Shown piece after piece: positions 31,761 through 42,445 of a DNA stretch of 64,000 nucleotides. The position numbers were made by a program, and so were the translations under genes. Source of the stretch: Emiliania huxleyi CCMP1516 (taxonomy: Eukaryota > Haptophyta > Isochrysidales > Noelaerhabdaceae); NCBI RefSeq assembly GCF_000372725.1, contig NW_005195301.1:28425-92424 (forward strand), in the 5' to 3' direction. Positions within the stretch are counted from its first letter, which is position 1; every line of letters starts with the position of its first letter. The notes below the pieces were generated by a model. That model worked only from the letters and a program-made list of their open reading frames with translations, was not told the DNA's origin and searched no databases.

Positions 31761-32108
31761 CGCCCAGCTGTTTTCCCGCCGCCCAATGCTCCGCCATTCG
31801 TTACCACCTTACCACCATACCTTACTCCAAAATTCATATGTTCCACCTCCACCTCCAAACACAAAACAACAAACAAATATCCATCCCAACATAAACACAA
31901 TCTCACACCACAACACAACACATATTTATTCACACTTTAATTATCAAATTTCCTTTTCTCAAAAACATCTTCTTCAACACAACCATATTTTTACTCGATT
32001 TTTAGCAATACCAAACAGCTCTAACACTTTATATTATTTTTATACTTCTTTATAATTAATATTAAAAAATTATATCCACCTCAACTCCCCATATAATATC
32101 CACATCTC

Positions 32109-33050
32109 TCAACAACTCAATACTATATACCACTGCGTCGCACCCTTCCTTACCTGGCGGTGGATGGTAACTTGCGGTCGTTCGTTTGATGCCGCGCACG
32201 TGCGCCCACGCAGCTGGCAGCGACGGTGGTGGAGGGGAGGGAGCGTGGGAGGCGGCGGTGCCGGAGGCGGTGGTGCCGGAGGTGGTGGGGATGGCGGTGG
32301 TGGGGATGGCGGTGGTGGCGAGGGCGGCGGCGGTGACGGCGGGGGCGGTGATGGTGGCGCGGCGGAGACGGAGGAGGTGGAGAGGGCGGGGGTGTGTGGC
32401 GATGGCGGCGGTGGGCTTGGCGGTGGCGGTAGAATTTCGCTTGTAGTCCCCGGCGGATGTCGACGAGCTGGATCACCTGCTCGGTCTCGATCACGGTCGA
32501 CGATCCCGAGGGCGCGCCGCGCCGCGGCGATATGGTCGCGCCGCGGCAGATTAATGGTGAACCACGGACCGGCCGCAGCAGCAAGCAGCAAGTTTACCAC
32601 AGCACACGCCACGATGCCGCACGAGTCGCCAATCTGCCGGCCGCAGCTGCCCAAGCTGTCCAACTCGGCGCGATCCGTCTGCGAGACGATCCAGCCGAGG
32701 CGTTCGAGCCAGCGTTGCAGCTCCTGCCGTATCCCCGCCGAGCCAGGCCAGTAGTCGACGATGCGGGCGCGGGGACGGTGCACGCCGACGGCAGCAGAAG
32801 AGGCGGCAGCGGCACCCGTCGGCGGCGGCCACGGCGCACCCGCCTTCGTGAGGAGCTCGAGGCGCTGCGCGACCAGGACAGACAAGTCCTCGCGCCACGG
32901 TCGGCTCCGCCTTGACCACCCATCGCCCTCGCCCTCGGCCCGGCGCTTGGACGTGGGAGGCAGACGCTGCCGGGGGCAGCGTTCGATGAGTAAGTTGTGA
33001 CTTAAGCTCGCCGGACCGGAGCCCGCCGACACCGACCGACGACGACACAC
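32109..33050 (-). CDS. Proline-rich ORF with C48 (Ulp1)-like cysteine-protease motif
   Basis: 313 aa. Residues about 95-175 contain ARIVDYWPGS, a helical stretch (QELQRWLERLGWIVS) and RQIGDSCGIVACAVVNLL. The last matches the Gln...Asp-x-Cys-Gly active-site segment of C48/adenain-type cysteine proteases. A (PPPPSP)n tail of about 60 residues follows. The catalytic His region is weak or missing at the amino end, so this is a fragment or has an unseen upstream exon. It lies in AT-rich DNA unlike its surroundings. C48-type proteases occur both in cells (SUMO peptidases) and in several mobile-element families; I cannot decide which this is. Confidence 0.45.
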   Translation of the reverse strand: MCRRRSVSAGSGPASLSHNLLIERCPRQRLPPTSKRRAEGEGDGWSRRSRPWREDLSVLVAQRLELLTKAGAPWPPPTGAAAASSAAVGVHRPRARIVDYWPGSAGIRQELQRWLERLGWIVSQTDRAELDSLGSCGRQIGDSCGIVACAVVNLLLAAAAGPWFTINLPRRDHIAAARRALGIVDRDRDRAGDPARRHPPGTTSEILPPPPSPPPPSPHTPALSTSSVSAAPPSPPPPSPPPPSPPPPSPPPPSPPPPAPPPPAPPPPTLPPLHHRRCQLRGRTCAASNERPQVTIHRQVRKGATQWYIVLSC

Positions 33051-33504
33051 ACGACGACGAACACCGAACGGTGCACCACATTTCCACTCCCATCTCCATC
33101 ACCCCACCTCCTCACCTCACCCCTACCTACCCAAATAAAACTCTACGCAACTCTACACACCTCCAAAAAATCATCTATGAATATAATATTGACATCATGA
33201 TAGTAGAGAGTAGAGGAATTGAACAAACATAAGTCACATCAACCATTCACAACAACCTCTGTCAACTCACATATTCTTCACCAAACTAATCATACCCTCA
33301 CTCAACTAATTAATCTAACTACTCCCACCACCTCACCCATCCCACCACCGCACCCATCCTACCACCTCCCTCTTCTCTTCGGTGCCGCCGTCCGCAAAGT
33401 CGGTGGTGACGCTGGAGCAAAGGTACACGTCGTCGGTGGTGATCTCTGGGAAGGTGGGGTCACGTAGTATACTTGAAGACGTACGCTGCGTTGTCGCACG
33501 TTTG
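33051..33504. other. AT-rich intergenic DNA
   Basis: Strikingly AT-rich (33,090-33,370) against a GC-rich background, like 31,790-32,150. No gene beyond the peptidase scraps. Confidence 0.6.
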
Positions 33505-33822
33505 CTAGATGTACACGCAGTGGCCGGCCGTGATCGCCCTGTCCTCACTGATCCAAGTGGCCGAGCAGTAAGAGAGCCTCGGGTCGCGCACGAAGCGCTG
33601 ATCGTCGCACATGCCCCGCGCCGGCCCGAGCCGGCCGAATTCCGGGTAGTCGTCCAGCACGCGGTACGCGCCGTCCGCAGTCGGGGCTGCCGAGGTCCGA
33701 CGGACGACGTGCGCCATGATTGCGTTCTCAAGGAGCGACTGAGGGTGACGGTTGGCGGAGACGAAGGGGTGGGAGGGGAGTCCGGGAGGCGAGGGCGGAG
33801 GAGGAGAGTTCCCTTGCCCCAA
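33505..33822 (-). CDS. Trypsin-like (S1) serine peptidase, amino-terminal fragment
   Basis: 105 aa, ending just after CSATWISEDRAITAGHCVYI. The TAGHC box with the preceding CSATWIS strand is the catalytic-His region of S1/glutamyl-endopeptidase-type proteases. Past the stop, the same frame resumes with CDNAAYVFKY, and another frame gives PEITTDDVYLCSSVTTDFADGG. I find no Asp or GDSG segment, so this is a broken or partly unspliced gene. Confidence 0.45.
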   Translation of the reverse strand: MGQGNSPPPPSPPGLPSHPFVSANRHPQSLLENAIMAHVVRRTSAAPTADGAYRVLDDYPEFGRLGPARGMCDDQRFVRDPRLSYCSATWISEDRAITAGHCVYI

Positions 33823-34199
33823 AAACCACGGTCATCTGCTCGCACCGACAGGGCGACACGGCTCTCGTTGCGGGCTGATAGAATCACTGGGCTCACGCGA
33901 TTTCTCACGCGGCGGCGCATCAACACCGGGTTTCGCACATAGCGGCTCCCCCGCCACACCGCGCGACAAAATCTCTCTCTCTCACCGCGCGGCCGCTCAG
34001 CTCAGCTCAAGATCGCACACGGCCCCGCGACAATGCTCAGGGTACACGTCATGTGAGGATTGTCCTCACTCCACCCTGTATTGGATTCTTTGGTTTCGCA
34101 AGTGGGTGTCTCGCTCCACCCGGTGTGTACAGCGTCTTAATTAACGTCAGTGCGATATAAGAGTGGCAGTGCGATAAAGAAACGCACGCGCACTCCTCG
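33823..34199. other. Probable promoter region of the 34.2-kb gene
   Basis: No ORF of note. It ends in gcgataaagaaacgcacgcg just before the ATG at 34200. Confidence 0.4.
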
Positions 34200-37100
34200 A
34201 TGGCGGACCCGGGAGACAAGCGCCGCGCCAGCGATGGACTCGACGCCTCCGCGAAGCGCGTCCGCGCCGGCGATGGGCCGCAGGAGGCGGGCGGCGAGCA
34301 CTCGGCGGGCCCGCTCGCCATCGTCCCGGCGGCGCTCGCGTCGCCGCCGCCCGCCGGGGAAGACTCTGGGCTTGCCTGGGCGCGGCAGCTCGCTCTCCTC
34401 GAGCGGCTCGAGGCTCTCATCGTGCGCTGCAAACGCAAGTCCGGCAATGAAGTCAAGTACCTCGGGGCGTGGAATGGCAGCGAGGAAGAGCGCATGCTGA
34501 TGGCACTCACGCACGCACGTCTTGCTCAATCAGTTGCCACATGCGACATTGCTGCGCACGCCATGTGGTACCGCTTGGAGGCGACGGCCGTGCGCTTCGG
34601 GACCGTACTGATTATCATCGCACGCGCGCTCGGCGCTGACAGCCCGTGCGATGTGGAGCAGCCGCGCTGCGGACCTGGCCAGCGCCTGTCACCGACCAAG
34701 GCGCTGCGGTACGCCGCCTGCTTCGTGTCGCTCCATCCGGGCCACCAGTGCGATCGCTCACTCGCCACTCCCCGCGCCGGTGGCGCGGACGCCGCAGGAG
34801 CGCAGTCGTGGCGGCGGCTCTACCACGACAAGTTCGGCATCGCCAACGGGTCGCAGGGCTCGCCCGCCAAACTGGGTGCGTATGTCGGAGCGGTGGCGCA
34901 GCACATCTCGCGCTGCGTCGACGCGGAGCTGCGGACGCTGGGCGACCAGGTCGCGCCGGCGGCGCTTCTCGCGCCCCAGCGCTGCTTCGTGACGAGCTCC
35001 GCCGAGTTTGCCGCCGCGGCGGCCGAGGACGGCGGCTTGGACTCGCTGCTGCGGCTGGTGCAAGAGCGGGTGCCGCACGGGCTCCAAAACTCGCTCGCGC
35101 CGGTCCTCTCGCCTTGCCCCTCGCTCTCCTCTCGCCAGCTCTCTCGCAGAGGCGCTCCTGACCGACTAGGCCTTCCAGGCGGCGCTGCAGCAGCTGCTGC
35201 TGCCTCCCGAGGCGGCGTCGCGGGTGCTCGCGCAGCTCCCGGCCCCGTTTGCACGGGCAGCGGCGGGGCTCGTCGACGAGCGGCTGGAGGTCGCGGCGCG
35301 CTCGCTCTCGGTGTCCGAGTGCGAGACGGTGCTGCGCCTCGCAGAGGAGCCCCAGCTTGCCTCGCCCCAGGGCCTGTCTGCAGCGGCGGAGTCGCTCGCC
35401 TGCGCGCTGCGCGCGCTGTACCAGGCGGGAGGGCGGCACCGCGACGGCTGCGTAGAGGGCCAGGTGCTGTGCAGCAAGGCGCTGGCCGCGTGCCGCACGG
35501 TGCTGCTGACGCGGCGGCTCGAGGCTTGCGAGAAGGTGTGGCTCTTTAGATGTAGAGATAGAGCACCTCGCCTCCCTCCTCTCGCCCCACGCCAGCTCAC
35601 CCGACAGTCACTGGACGCTGCTCTGGTCGACGTGACGCCGACTGCTGCGCGGGACTCTCGCTCAGCACACACGCGTGCGGACTCCGACATCTCAGCGCAC
35701 CGACACCAGCCCGCCGCGCCCGCCGCGTAGCACGGGGGACCAGCCCCGCCGCGCCCGCGCCACGCACGCAGCGCTCTCCACGCACGAGCGACTCGCCCCG
35801 CGCGTGCCCTCCCATCCACCCACCCACGCGTAGCTACGGCGACGTGCCTCTCACACGCTCCCACACACACGCGCCGCCGCCCGAAGCACGCCTCGTGCGC
35901 ACGTCCCCGCCCGCCGCGTTGCGCGAGGGACCAGCCCCGCCGCGCCCGCGCCACGCACGCAGCGCTCTCCGCGCTCGAGCACTCTCGCCCCGCGCACGCC
36001 CCACCGCACCCCAGTCCCCACGTACGCAGCCCTGACACACACCCCGCCACGCTCGAGCACCTCGCCACCGCCCGCACGAGACGCGTCGCGTACGCCACTC
36101 CCCGGCCACCCCCGTGTCGCCCGCGCCACGCATATGCAGCTCTCTCTCGCCCCGCGAGACCTCCACACCCACGCGTGCACCCTTCCCCACCCCCCACCCG
36201 CACCGCCGCACGCACACAGCGGCACGGAGAGACTCGGAGATGAGCGACTCGACCGAGATTCGCCGAGAGTTGCCGAGGCTTGCCGAGAGGAGTCGTGATG
36301 AGCCGGGAGGAGGAGGGACGTGCAGAGAGGAGCCGAGAGCCGAGAGAGTCGAGACACACAGAGAGGTGACCGAGAGAGGCCGAGGGGGAGCTCTGGGCAG
36401 AGGCGGCAGAGAGGAGCCGGGACGCGCAGAGAAGGAGCCGAGGCGAGTCGAGGGGAGTGGGGGGGCGGGGGGGGGGCGGGAGGAGGATAGGGGGCAGAGA
36501 ATAGCGGAGGGAGGCCGAGAGGGAGCCGAGGTGAGGAGCGAGGCAGCGAGAGGAGCCGAGAGGAGTCGAGAGGAGTCGAGAGGAGCCCGAGTGCGAGCAT
36601 ACCCAAACCCTCCAAGTCCAACCCACTCCTCTCGGCGACGCGCCGCGATGTGTGGGGGTGGGGGTGGGGGTGGGGGGGGGGGGAGGGGGGGAGGGGAGGG
36701 GGGCACCTCCGCACGAACCACGACACACCCGCCCTGCGACACGCCCCAACGGACACTTATCGACGACACAGCACCAGGCCATTCCCCTATTGCAATAGCC
36801 CCTGCACCACAGGACCCCTCAACACTCATCCCGCTACTCGCCGCGCTGCCTCGGGGCATCTACTCTAAGAACGCGGCCGCCGACCGCTGCGGCGCGGCCA
36901 ACCCCCACCGGCTGAGCGAGTACACCCTCGCGAAGTACCTCGTGCGCCTGCGAAAGTCGCTAAGCGAGGTGGGGCTGGCGCAGTTGGACCGGAGCGGGCA
37001 GGGGGCTCACCTCGACCGACTCGGCCGTCGCTCTCGGCCGTTTGGTGCGGCCGCCGAGCAGCTTCGCGCCGCTGCCGCCTCCGCCTGGGCGGAGGAGGTG

Positions 37101-40100
37101 GTGGTGCAGCGGAGGCGGGCGGCGGAGGAAGCCGAGGCGGAGGCGAGGCGGGCGGCCGAGGAGGAGGGGCCCGGGATGCTCGCGGCCTTTGCGGCGTTGG
37201 CGGAGGCGGAGGGGGAGGAGTTGGAGGAGGAGGAGGAGCAAGGGCGGCAACGCAAGATCGCCGCCTGCCAAAGCGACGTCGCCCGCTGTGTGGCTCTTCA
37301 GGACGCGGCTTTGGCGAGTGAGAGGGCGGCCGAGGCGGCCGAGGCGCAGGCCGGGGCGGCGCGCCGGTGGGAGGCAGCAGCAGCGGCCGCGGGCGACGCG
37401 GCCGCCTCGGCGCCGGAGGGATCGGCGCCGGAGGGATCGGCGAGCGGTGAGGACGCTAATTGGTCGGGCTTGGAGGACGCGTGCGGCGCGGCGTGCGGGC
37501 CGCCGGCCGAGGTTGTCGAGGCGGCAAAGCTGGCCGAGGCGGCGCGGCTCGCGGCCGAGGGGGCGGCTGCCTTCGCGCGGGCTGCGGATTCGCTCGCGTG
37601 CGGGGCGGCGGCGCGCTGCGCGGTCGGCGGCCCGCGCGACGCCCAGTCGGCACTCCAGTCGGACCAACGTCAGCCGGGCGGCGAGGCGCCGTCCGGGGGC
37701 GGTGCACTGGCCGGGGAGCAAGAGGGGGAGGTGCAGGGGAGGCGCGGGGTGGAGCCGGAGGTGATGGAGGTGGAGGCGGAGGCGGAGGTGGAGGAGGTGG
37801 AGGAGGGCGGGGAGAAGGAAGGGGAGGGGCCGCGCGAGGGGCCGTGCACGGGCGGCGCGGCGCCTCCCCTCGGGGCGAGGGAGGCACAGGGAGCGGATGG
37901 TGGCGCTGGCTCTGCTCTGCCTCTGACACGACGCTGGGCGCCCGTCGACTCCGCGTGGAAGCCGTCGCGGAGGGGCCCTCCCAACCACCTCGCGCAGCTC
38001 CTCGCGCAGCTCCTCGTGCAGCTGCGAGCGAATGGGGGCGGAGGCCAGTCTGGCGAGCGGGCGCGAAGGAGGAGCTGGGCGGAGGAGGGAGAGGAGGAGG
38101 AGGCGGCGCCAGAGGGGGCGGCGGAGGAGCGGGAGGGGCGGGAGGGGCGCGCCGGCGGAGACGAGAGGAGGAGGGGCCGCAGGGGCGGCGGCGGTGGCGG
38201 GCCTGCGCGCAGCACGAGGCGCACCGGCGTGAGCGGGGACGCCCAGTCGGCCAACCCAGCGGAGGGCCGAGCGGCGGTGGCGACGCGGTGGTACTGGCTC
38301 TACCACCGCTCGGCTGCGTGGGCCGAGGCGGAGGTGCAGCGGGTGGGCGCGATTGCGCGCGCCGCAGAGGAGGAGGGGTGGGGGCAGCTGGCGTGCAGCG
38401 GGTGGAAGGCAATGGAGGAGGCCGCCACGGCGCACCTCCGGCTCTTCACCCGCTGGCGCGACGCGTACGCGCGCGAGGCGGGCATCCGCCTCGGCGTCGG
38501 CGAGGCAGGCCTGCTCTCGACCCGCGTCGCGCTGGCGAGGCTGGAGGCGGAGGAGAGACAGCAGCCTGGCCAGGGAGGAGAGGAAGGGGGTGGAGGGGAG
38601 GATGCGCAGTCGGGGCTGCGCGGAGAGCTCTCGCGGCGCGCGCTGCAGGCGGAGGGCACCGACCTCCTCGAGGCGTTGTGCTCCGCCGCGGTGAGGAGGT
38701 CGGTGCCTGACGAGCACCGAGCGGGGCTTGAGCGACTGCGCTTCTACCTCGACGCGAGTGCCGCCGGCACCTCCCTGGACGCCCGTGCGGCGCTGCTGCT
38801 CGGGCTCGGGCACGCCGACGCGCCTGACGCCATGGAGGCGGTCATCGCGCTGCCGGCGCGGTGGCCGGGGCTGGCAAACGCGGCCGAGGGCACTCTCGAG
38901 GGCGACCTCTCGTGGCTTCACTCGCGCCTGATCGCGGCTCTGCAGACCGATGGCGCGGTCATCGAGCGGGCCTGCCAGCGCTACTTGCTGCCCACGCTGA
39001 AGGCGGTGCGTGCGCTCGACTGGCGCGGAGCGCTTCGAGTGCTCGATCGTGCCTCGGCCGCGCCGGCCCTCGCCGCCGCTGCACCCGCCGCCGCTGCGCC
39101 CGCCGACTCCGGCCTAGCACGGGAGGAGGCGGCCGTGATTGCGGCACTCGCAGCGCTCAAAGGCAGCACCTGGCTCTCCTCGACGTACCGCCATCACATC
39201 GAGGACGCGCTTGCCGTCGCCGCGTGCGTGGTGGTGGCCGAGGCAGCCCAGCTGGCCGAGGCGCGCCTTGAGTCTCTGCTGTCGCAGCGCAAGCCTCCCG
39301 CGGAGGCGGCGGACGTCGAGGCGGCGGCGCTGCTCGCGGGGCGCTGGACGCACGCCGTCACGGTGCTGCGGCAGCTCTCGGATCGACGACTCGAGAGGCT
39401 GGCGGGAGCTGAGCTGCTGCGCACGCTCGACACCGCCACCGACTGCATCGCCGACCTCGTCGAGTGCGTGCCGACCGTGGCCTTGGCGCCGTGCATCGAC
39501 TGGCTTGGCTCGATGGTGAGCGCCGACGCCGTCGCCGACTGCGGCTCCGACGTGCCGTCGCTGGTCGAGGGACTCGTGCGCGGCTCGCGGAGGCTGCGCG
39601 ACGTGGCAGCTCAGCGGGCGGTTGTGGCCGAGCCTGGCGCGCTCGAGGAGGCGGCCGAGCTGGCCGCCGAGCTGCCACAGGCGCTGCTCGCCCAGCTGCT
39701 CGAGTCCGCCTCCCGCTGTGCTCCATTGCCGCAGACGAGTCAGCCTCCGCTCCCGACCGAGCTGCCCGAGCACCTGCGGCAGCACCTCGTGGAGATCGAG
39801 ATTGGCGACGGCGAGGACGCAGACCGCCTCGCTTATCTCGACGACGTCAAAGCGCAGTGCGAGGACCAGGTGCTGCGCAGCGCCGCGAAAAGCAACTGCG
39901 CCGAGGGCCGTTGCCGCGAACGAGCGTTCGAACCCGCGAGAGAGCTGTGAACATTCACGGAGTCCTTCGTTGTAGGCCCGTACAAGCGGATCGGCGCAAT
40001 CGTGCTGTACGAGGTCACGTACCCCGACGGGAGGCAGAAGCTGCTCGGCATGCTCGCGGCCAAGGGCCCACGCCACAACCACGCGCTGCATCAGCACGCC

Positions 40101-40916
40101 GAGCGCAACGCGCTGCGCCTCGGGCTGGAGCTCGTCCGCCACCTTGAGGCGGCGGGCTGCACGACGGAGCCGCTCCTCGCCGTCGCCTCGCTCGCATGCT
40201 GCAAGTGGTACGTGGCTCTAGCATGCGACAACGTTCACTAACAACCGACACCGACGGGACGGCTGAGAGACACACCCCAACCTCCCCAACACGCTTATAG
40301 GTGCCACGCCGCTCTGAGCCGCGCGGGATTCTGCGATGAGCGCGGATCCGTCCACGTATGCTGCGCGCCGACTCAAGGCGAGCCGCACATCAGCGTCCGC
40401 AACACGCCTTTCCTGCGCTACTACCCGATGGAGTGCTACTCGTGCGCCGGCCTGCGCGTGCAGGGCGCCGCCACCCGCGTGCTCGCGGGCTCGCGCTACC
40501 TCAGCCCGACCGCGGAGTGGGAGGAGGAGCCGTGCGAGGATGAGGAGCGCCTCGCCGCCATGATGGTCGACGAGGATGAGGCGGTCGGGCCGCCGCCGCC
40601 GCCGCAGCCGCAGCGATGGTCCTCTCAGGAGATCGCCCGCGCGATTGAGGAGGCCCAGCCGCCGCCTCCGCCGCTGCCTCCGCCGCCCAGCGCTCCGCTG
40701 TTCCCCGTGCCGATGCTCGCCTGGATGCAGCGTAAAGAGGAGCGCCGTCAGCAGAGCCAGGCGGCCAGAGCCGAGGAGCGCCACCGCGCGTTCATGGCCT
40801 CCTTGGGTCCACCGCCCGTGCCGATGCAGGCGACCGACCCGAATCACGTGGTCCGGACGGTGCACGTTTACGATTGGTGGAACCCACACTATCCTCGCAT
40901 GACCCTGTGGGGCTGA
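34200..40916 (+). CDS. Large Ala/Glu-rich protein with C-terminal zinc-deaminase-like domain
   Basis: Proposed exons 34200 to about 35069, 35170..35535, 36813..39906, 39976..40207, 40301..40916; phases agree, about 1,725 aa. Exons 1-2 are helical and unrecognised. Exon 3 starts DPSTLIPLLAALPRGIYSKN and has an Ala/Glu/Arg coiled region, an acidic disordered part (37,650-38,200) and a long helical part. Exon 4 gives YKRIGAIVLYEVTYPDG, then HQHAERNALRLGLELV; the splice into exon 5 gives AVASLACCKWCHAALSRAG. HAE, then C-x-x-C 35 residues later, each with a following helix, is the zinc site of the cytidine-deaminase fold (usual form HAE...PCxxC; here CCKWC). A Pro-rich tail ends DWWNPHYPRMTLWG. 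Intron 3 (39907-39975) is GC-AG; intron 2 is 1.28 kb. Whether exons 1-2 belong to the same gene is less sure. Confidence 0.6.
35536..36812. repeat. Long intron with tandem repeats and strand-asymmetric DNA
   Basis: A block at about 35,715-35,790 (accagccccgccgcgcccgc...) recurs at 35,918-35,990. From 35,600 to about 36,240 the plus strand is C-rich; from 36,240 to 36,720 it is purine-rich (gaggagccgagagg repeats, then long G runs). No gene is seen inside. Confidence 0.7.
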
Positions 40917-41137
40917 GTGTGTACTAACATCTCTAGTTTCAGACCTCGAAGAGCGCGGCGCCGGCGCGGGGCGGTCTGCCTGCGGGCAAAAGGGTGGAGC
41001 TTGGCCGTGCGGGATGCGGATCATCGAGGTAGGCCCAAGAGAGTGAGGGAACGAGCGAGCGAGCGAGGGAGGGAGGGAGAGGGCGAGAGAGATCGATAGA
41101 GCGAGGAAGGGAGGGAGGGAGGGAGAGCGAGAGCGAG

Positions 41138-41221
<84 letters not shown>

Positions 41222-42445
41222 GGAGAGAGAGCGAGGGAGAGCGAGAGAGCGCGCGAGAGAGAGAACAAGAACCTGAGCGCGTGTGCGAGCGCGAGAGAGA
41301 GCTGAGAGGCGCGAGTTCACCGCCGTCGCCGACAGGTGATGGAGGCAGCCTGTCCGCTGCGGTGACAGGCCGTGTTCTCGATGGACATGTCGATGGAGCT
41401 GTCGATAGGCGTTGTCGAATTTGTCTGTACTCGAGCAGGGGGGGGCGGGGGCGGGGGGGCGGCACCGTCGGACGGGTTGGAAAAAAATTCTCGCCGCGGT
41501 TCAAGCCGTGCTCGCCAAGGATCAGAGAGGCTGCAGTGTTTTCTCGATGTATGTAGCTCTTACGAACTTTCTTGTCAATAGAAACTTTGTGATCGAGGCT
41601 ACGGACCGAGCCGACCGACGACGCGACACATCACGACGCGACGGACACCGAACGGTGCACCATTTCAACCAATTCCTCGACAATGAAGCAATCGCGTGTG
41701 GTGCGATCCCGCCGTCGGAGCCTCGAAATCGAAGGTCTATAAAACTCGATCCGCATTGGTCGGGCTCAAGATGAGCTGCACTCGAGCCGACGCTCTCGAG
41801 CCAACGTCGGGCGATGCTCCCAAGAACTTGATGGAGAGAGAGCCGAACGTGCCAGCCTCGTAGACATGCGTGGTCCAGCCTCGCACCCCAATACGCCGCC
41901 GAGCCCACCTCACTGCACTGCCGCCGCCAACAACGCTCAACGCAGCATCAGAGCAGAGGTGCTTCTCGCAACATGCCTGCCGCGAACGAGCGGAGGCATT
42001 GTGTAGCCACTTAGCTCGGTGCAGTGTACAACGACCACTGCAGAAGCCGCAGGGCAAAAGCGACGTAACTGGGCTCGAATGCCATTTCTTTCATGTCGGC
42101 GTCGGAGGTGTTCAACCTGTGTCACCCGGAATCCATAGTGTCACTCTTATGGATTTGAAATGTCAAATTTTCAGACAATTTGCCTGCAAACTTGTCAATT
42201 TTGCGAGCAAATCAGATGCACACATCACCGCGTATGCCCCCGCCGGCGTGGGAGTGGCCGCACCACGTGCTGGGTGCGCCGTGTGCAACTCCCGTGACCA
42301 CGATGCCCCGCGCTGGGGCGGTGGGGCGGTTAGCTCTCGGTTGACGACAGAACATGTTCACATTCGCACGTGGAGTGTGTGCGTGTAGCACTCTAAGGAT
42401 GTATGCCAAGTTAAGTAACCAACAAACACACTCAGAGAGAGGAGC
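40917..42445. other. Intergenic DNA with (GA)n tract
   Basis: A (GA)n/(GGGA)n tract covers about 41,042-41,275. The rest has only short, unconvincing frames. A phrase near 41,549 (tgtatgtagctcttacg) resembles one near 3,756, both followed by gene-poor DNA. Confidence 0.55.

Noticed and set aside
31790-33370. Organelle DNA insertion as the source of the AT-rich island
   Set aside because: No organelle gene or tRNA is visible; only the protease-like fragments and tandem repeats.
36960-38921. 653-aa minus-strand ORF (and a 318-aa one) opposite the large gene
   Set aside because: Arg/Leu/Pro-rich shadow of the GC-rich coding strand; the plus frame joins phase-consistent exons on both sides.
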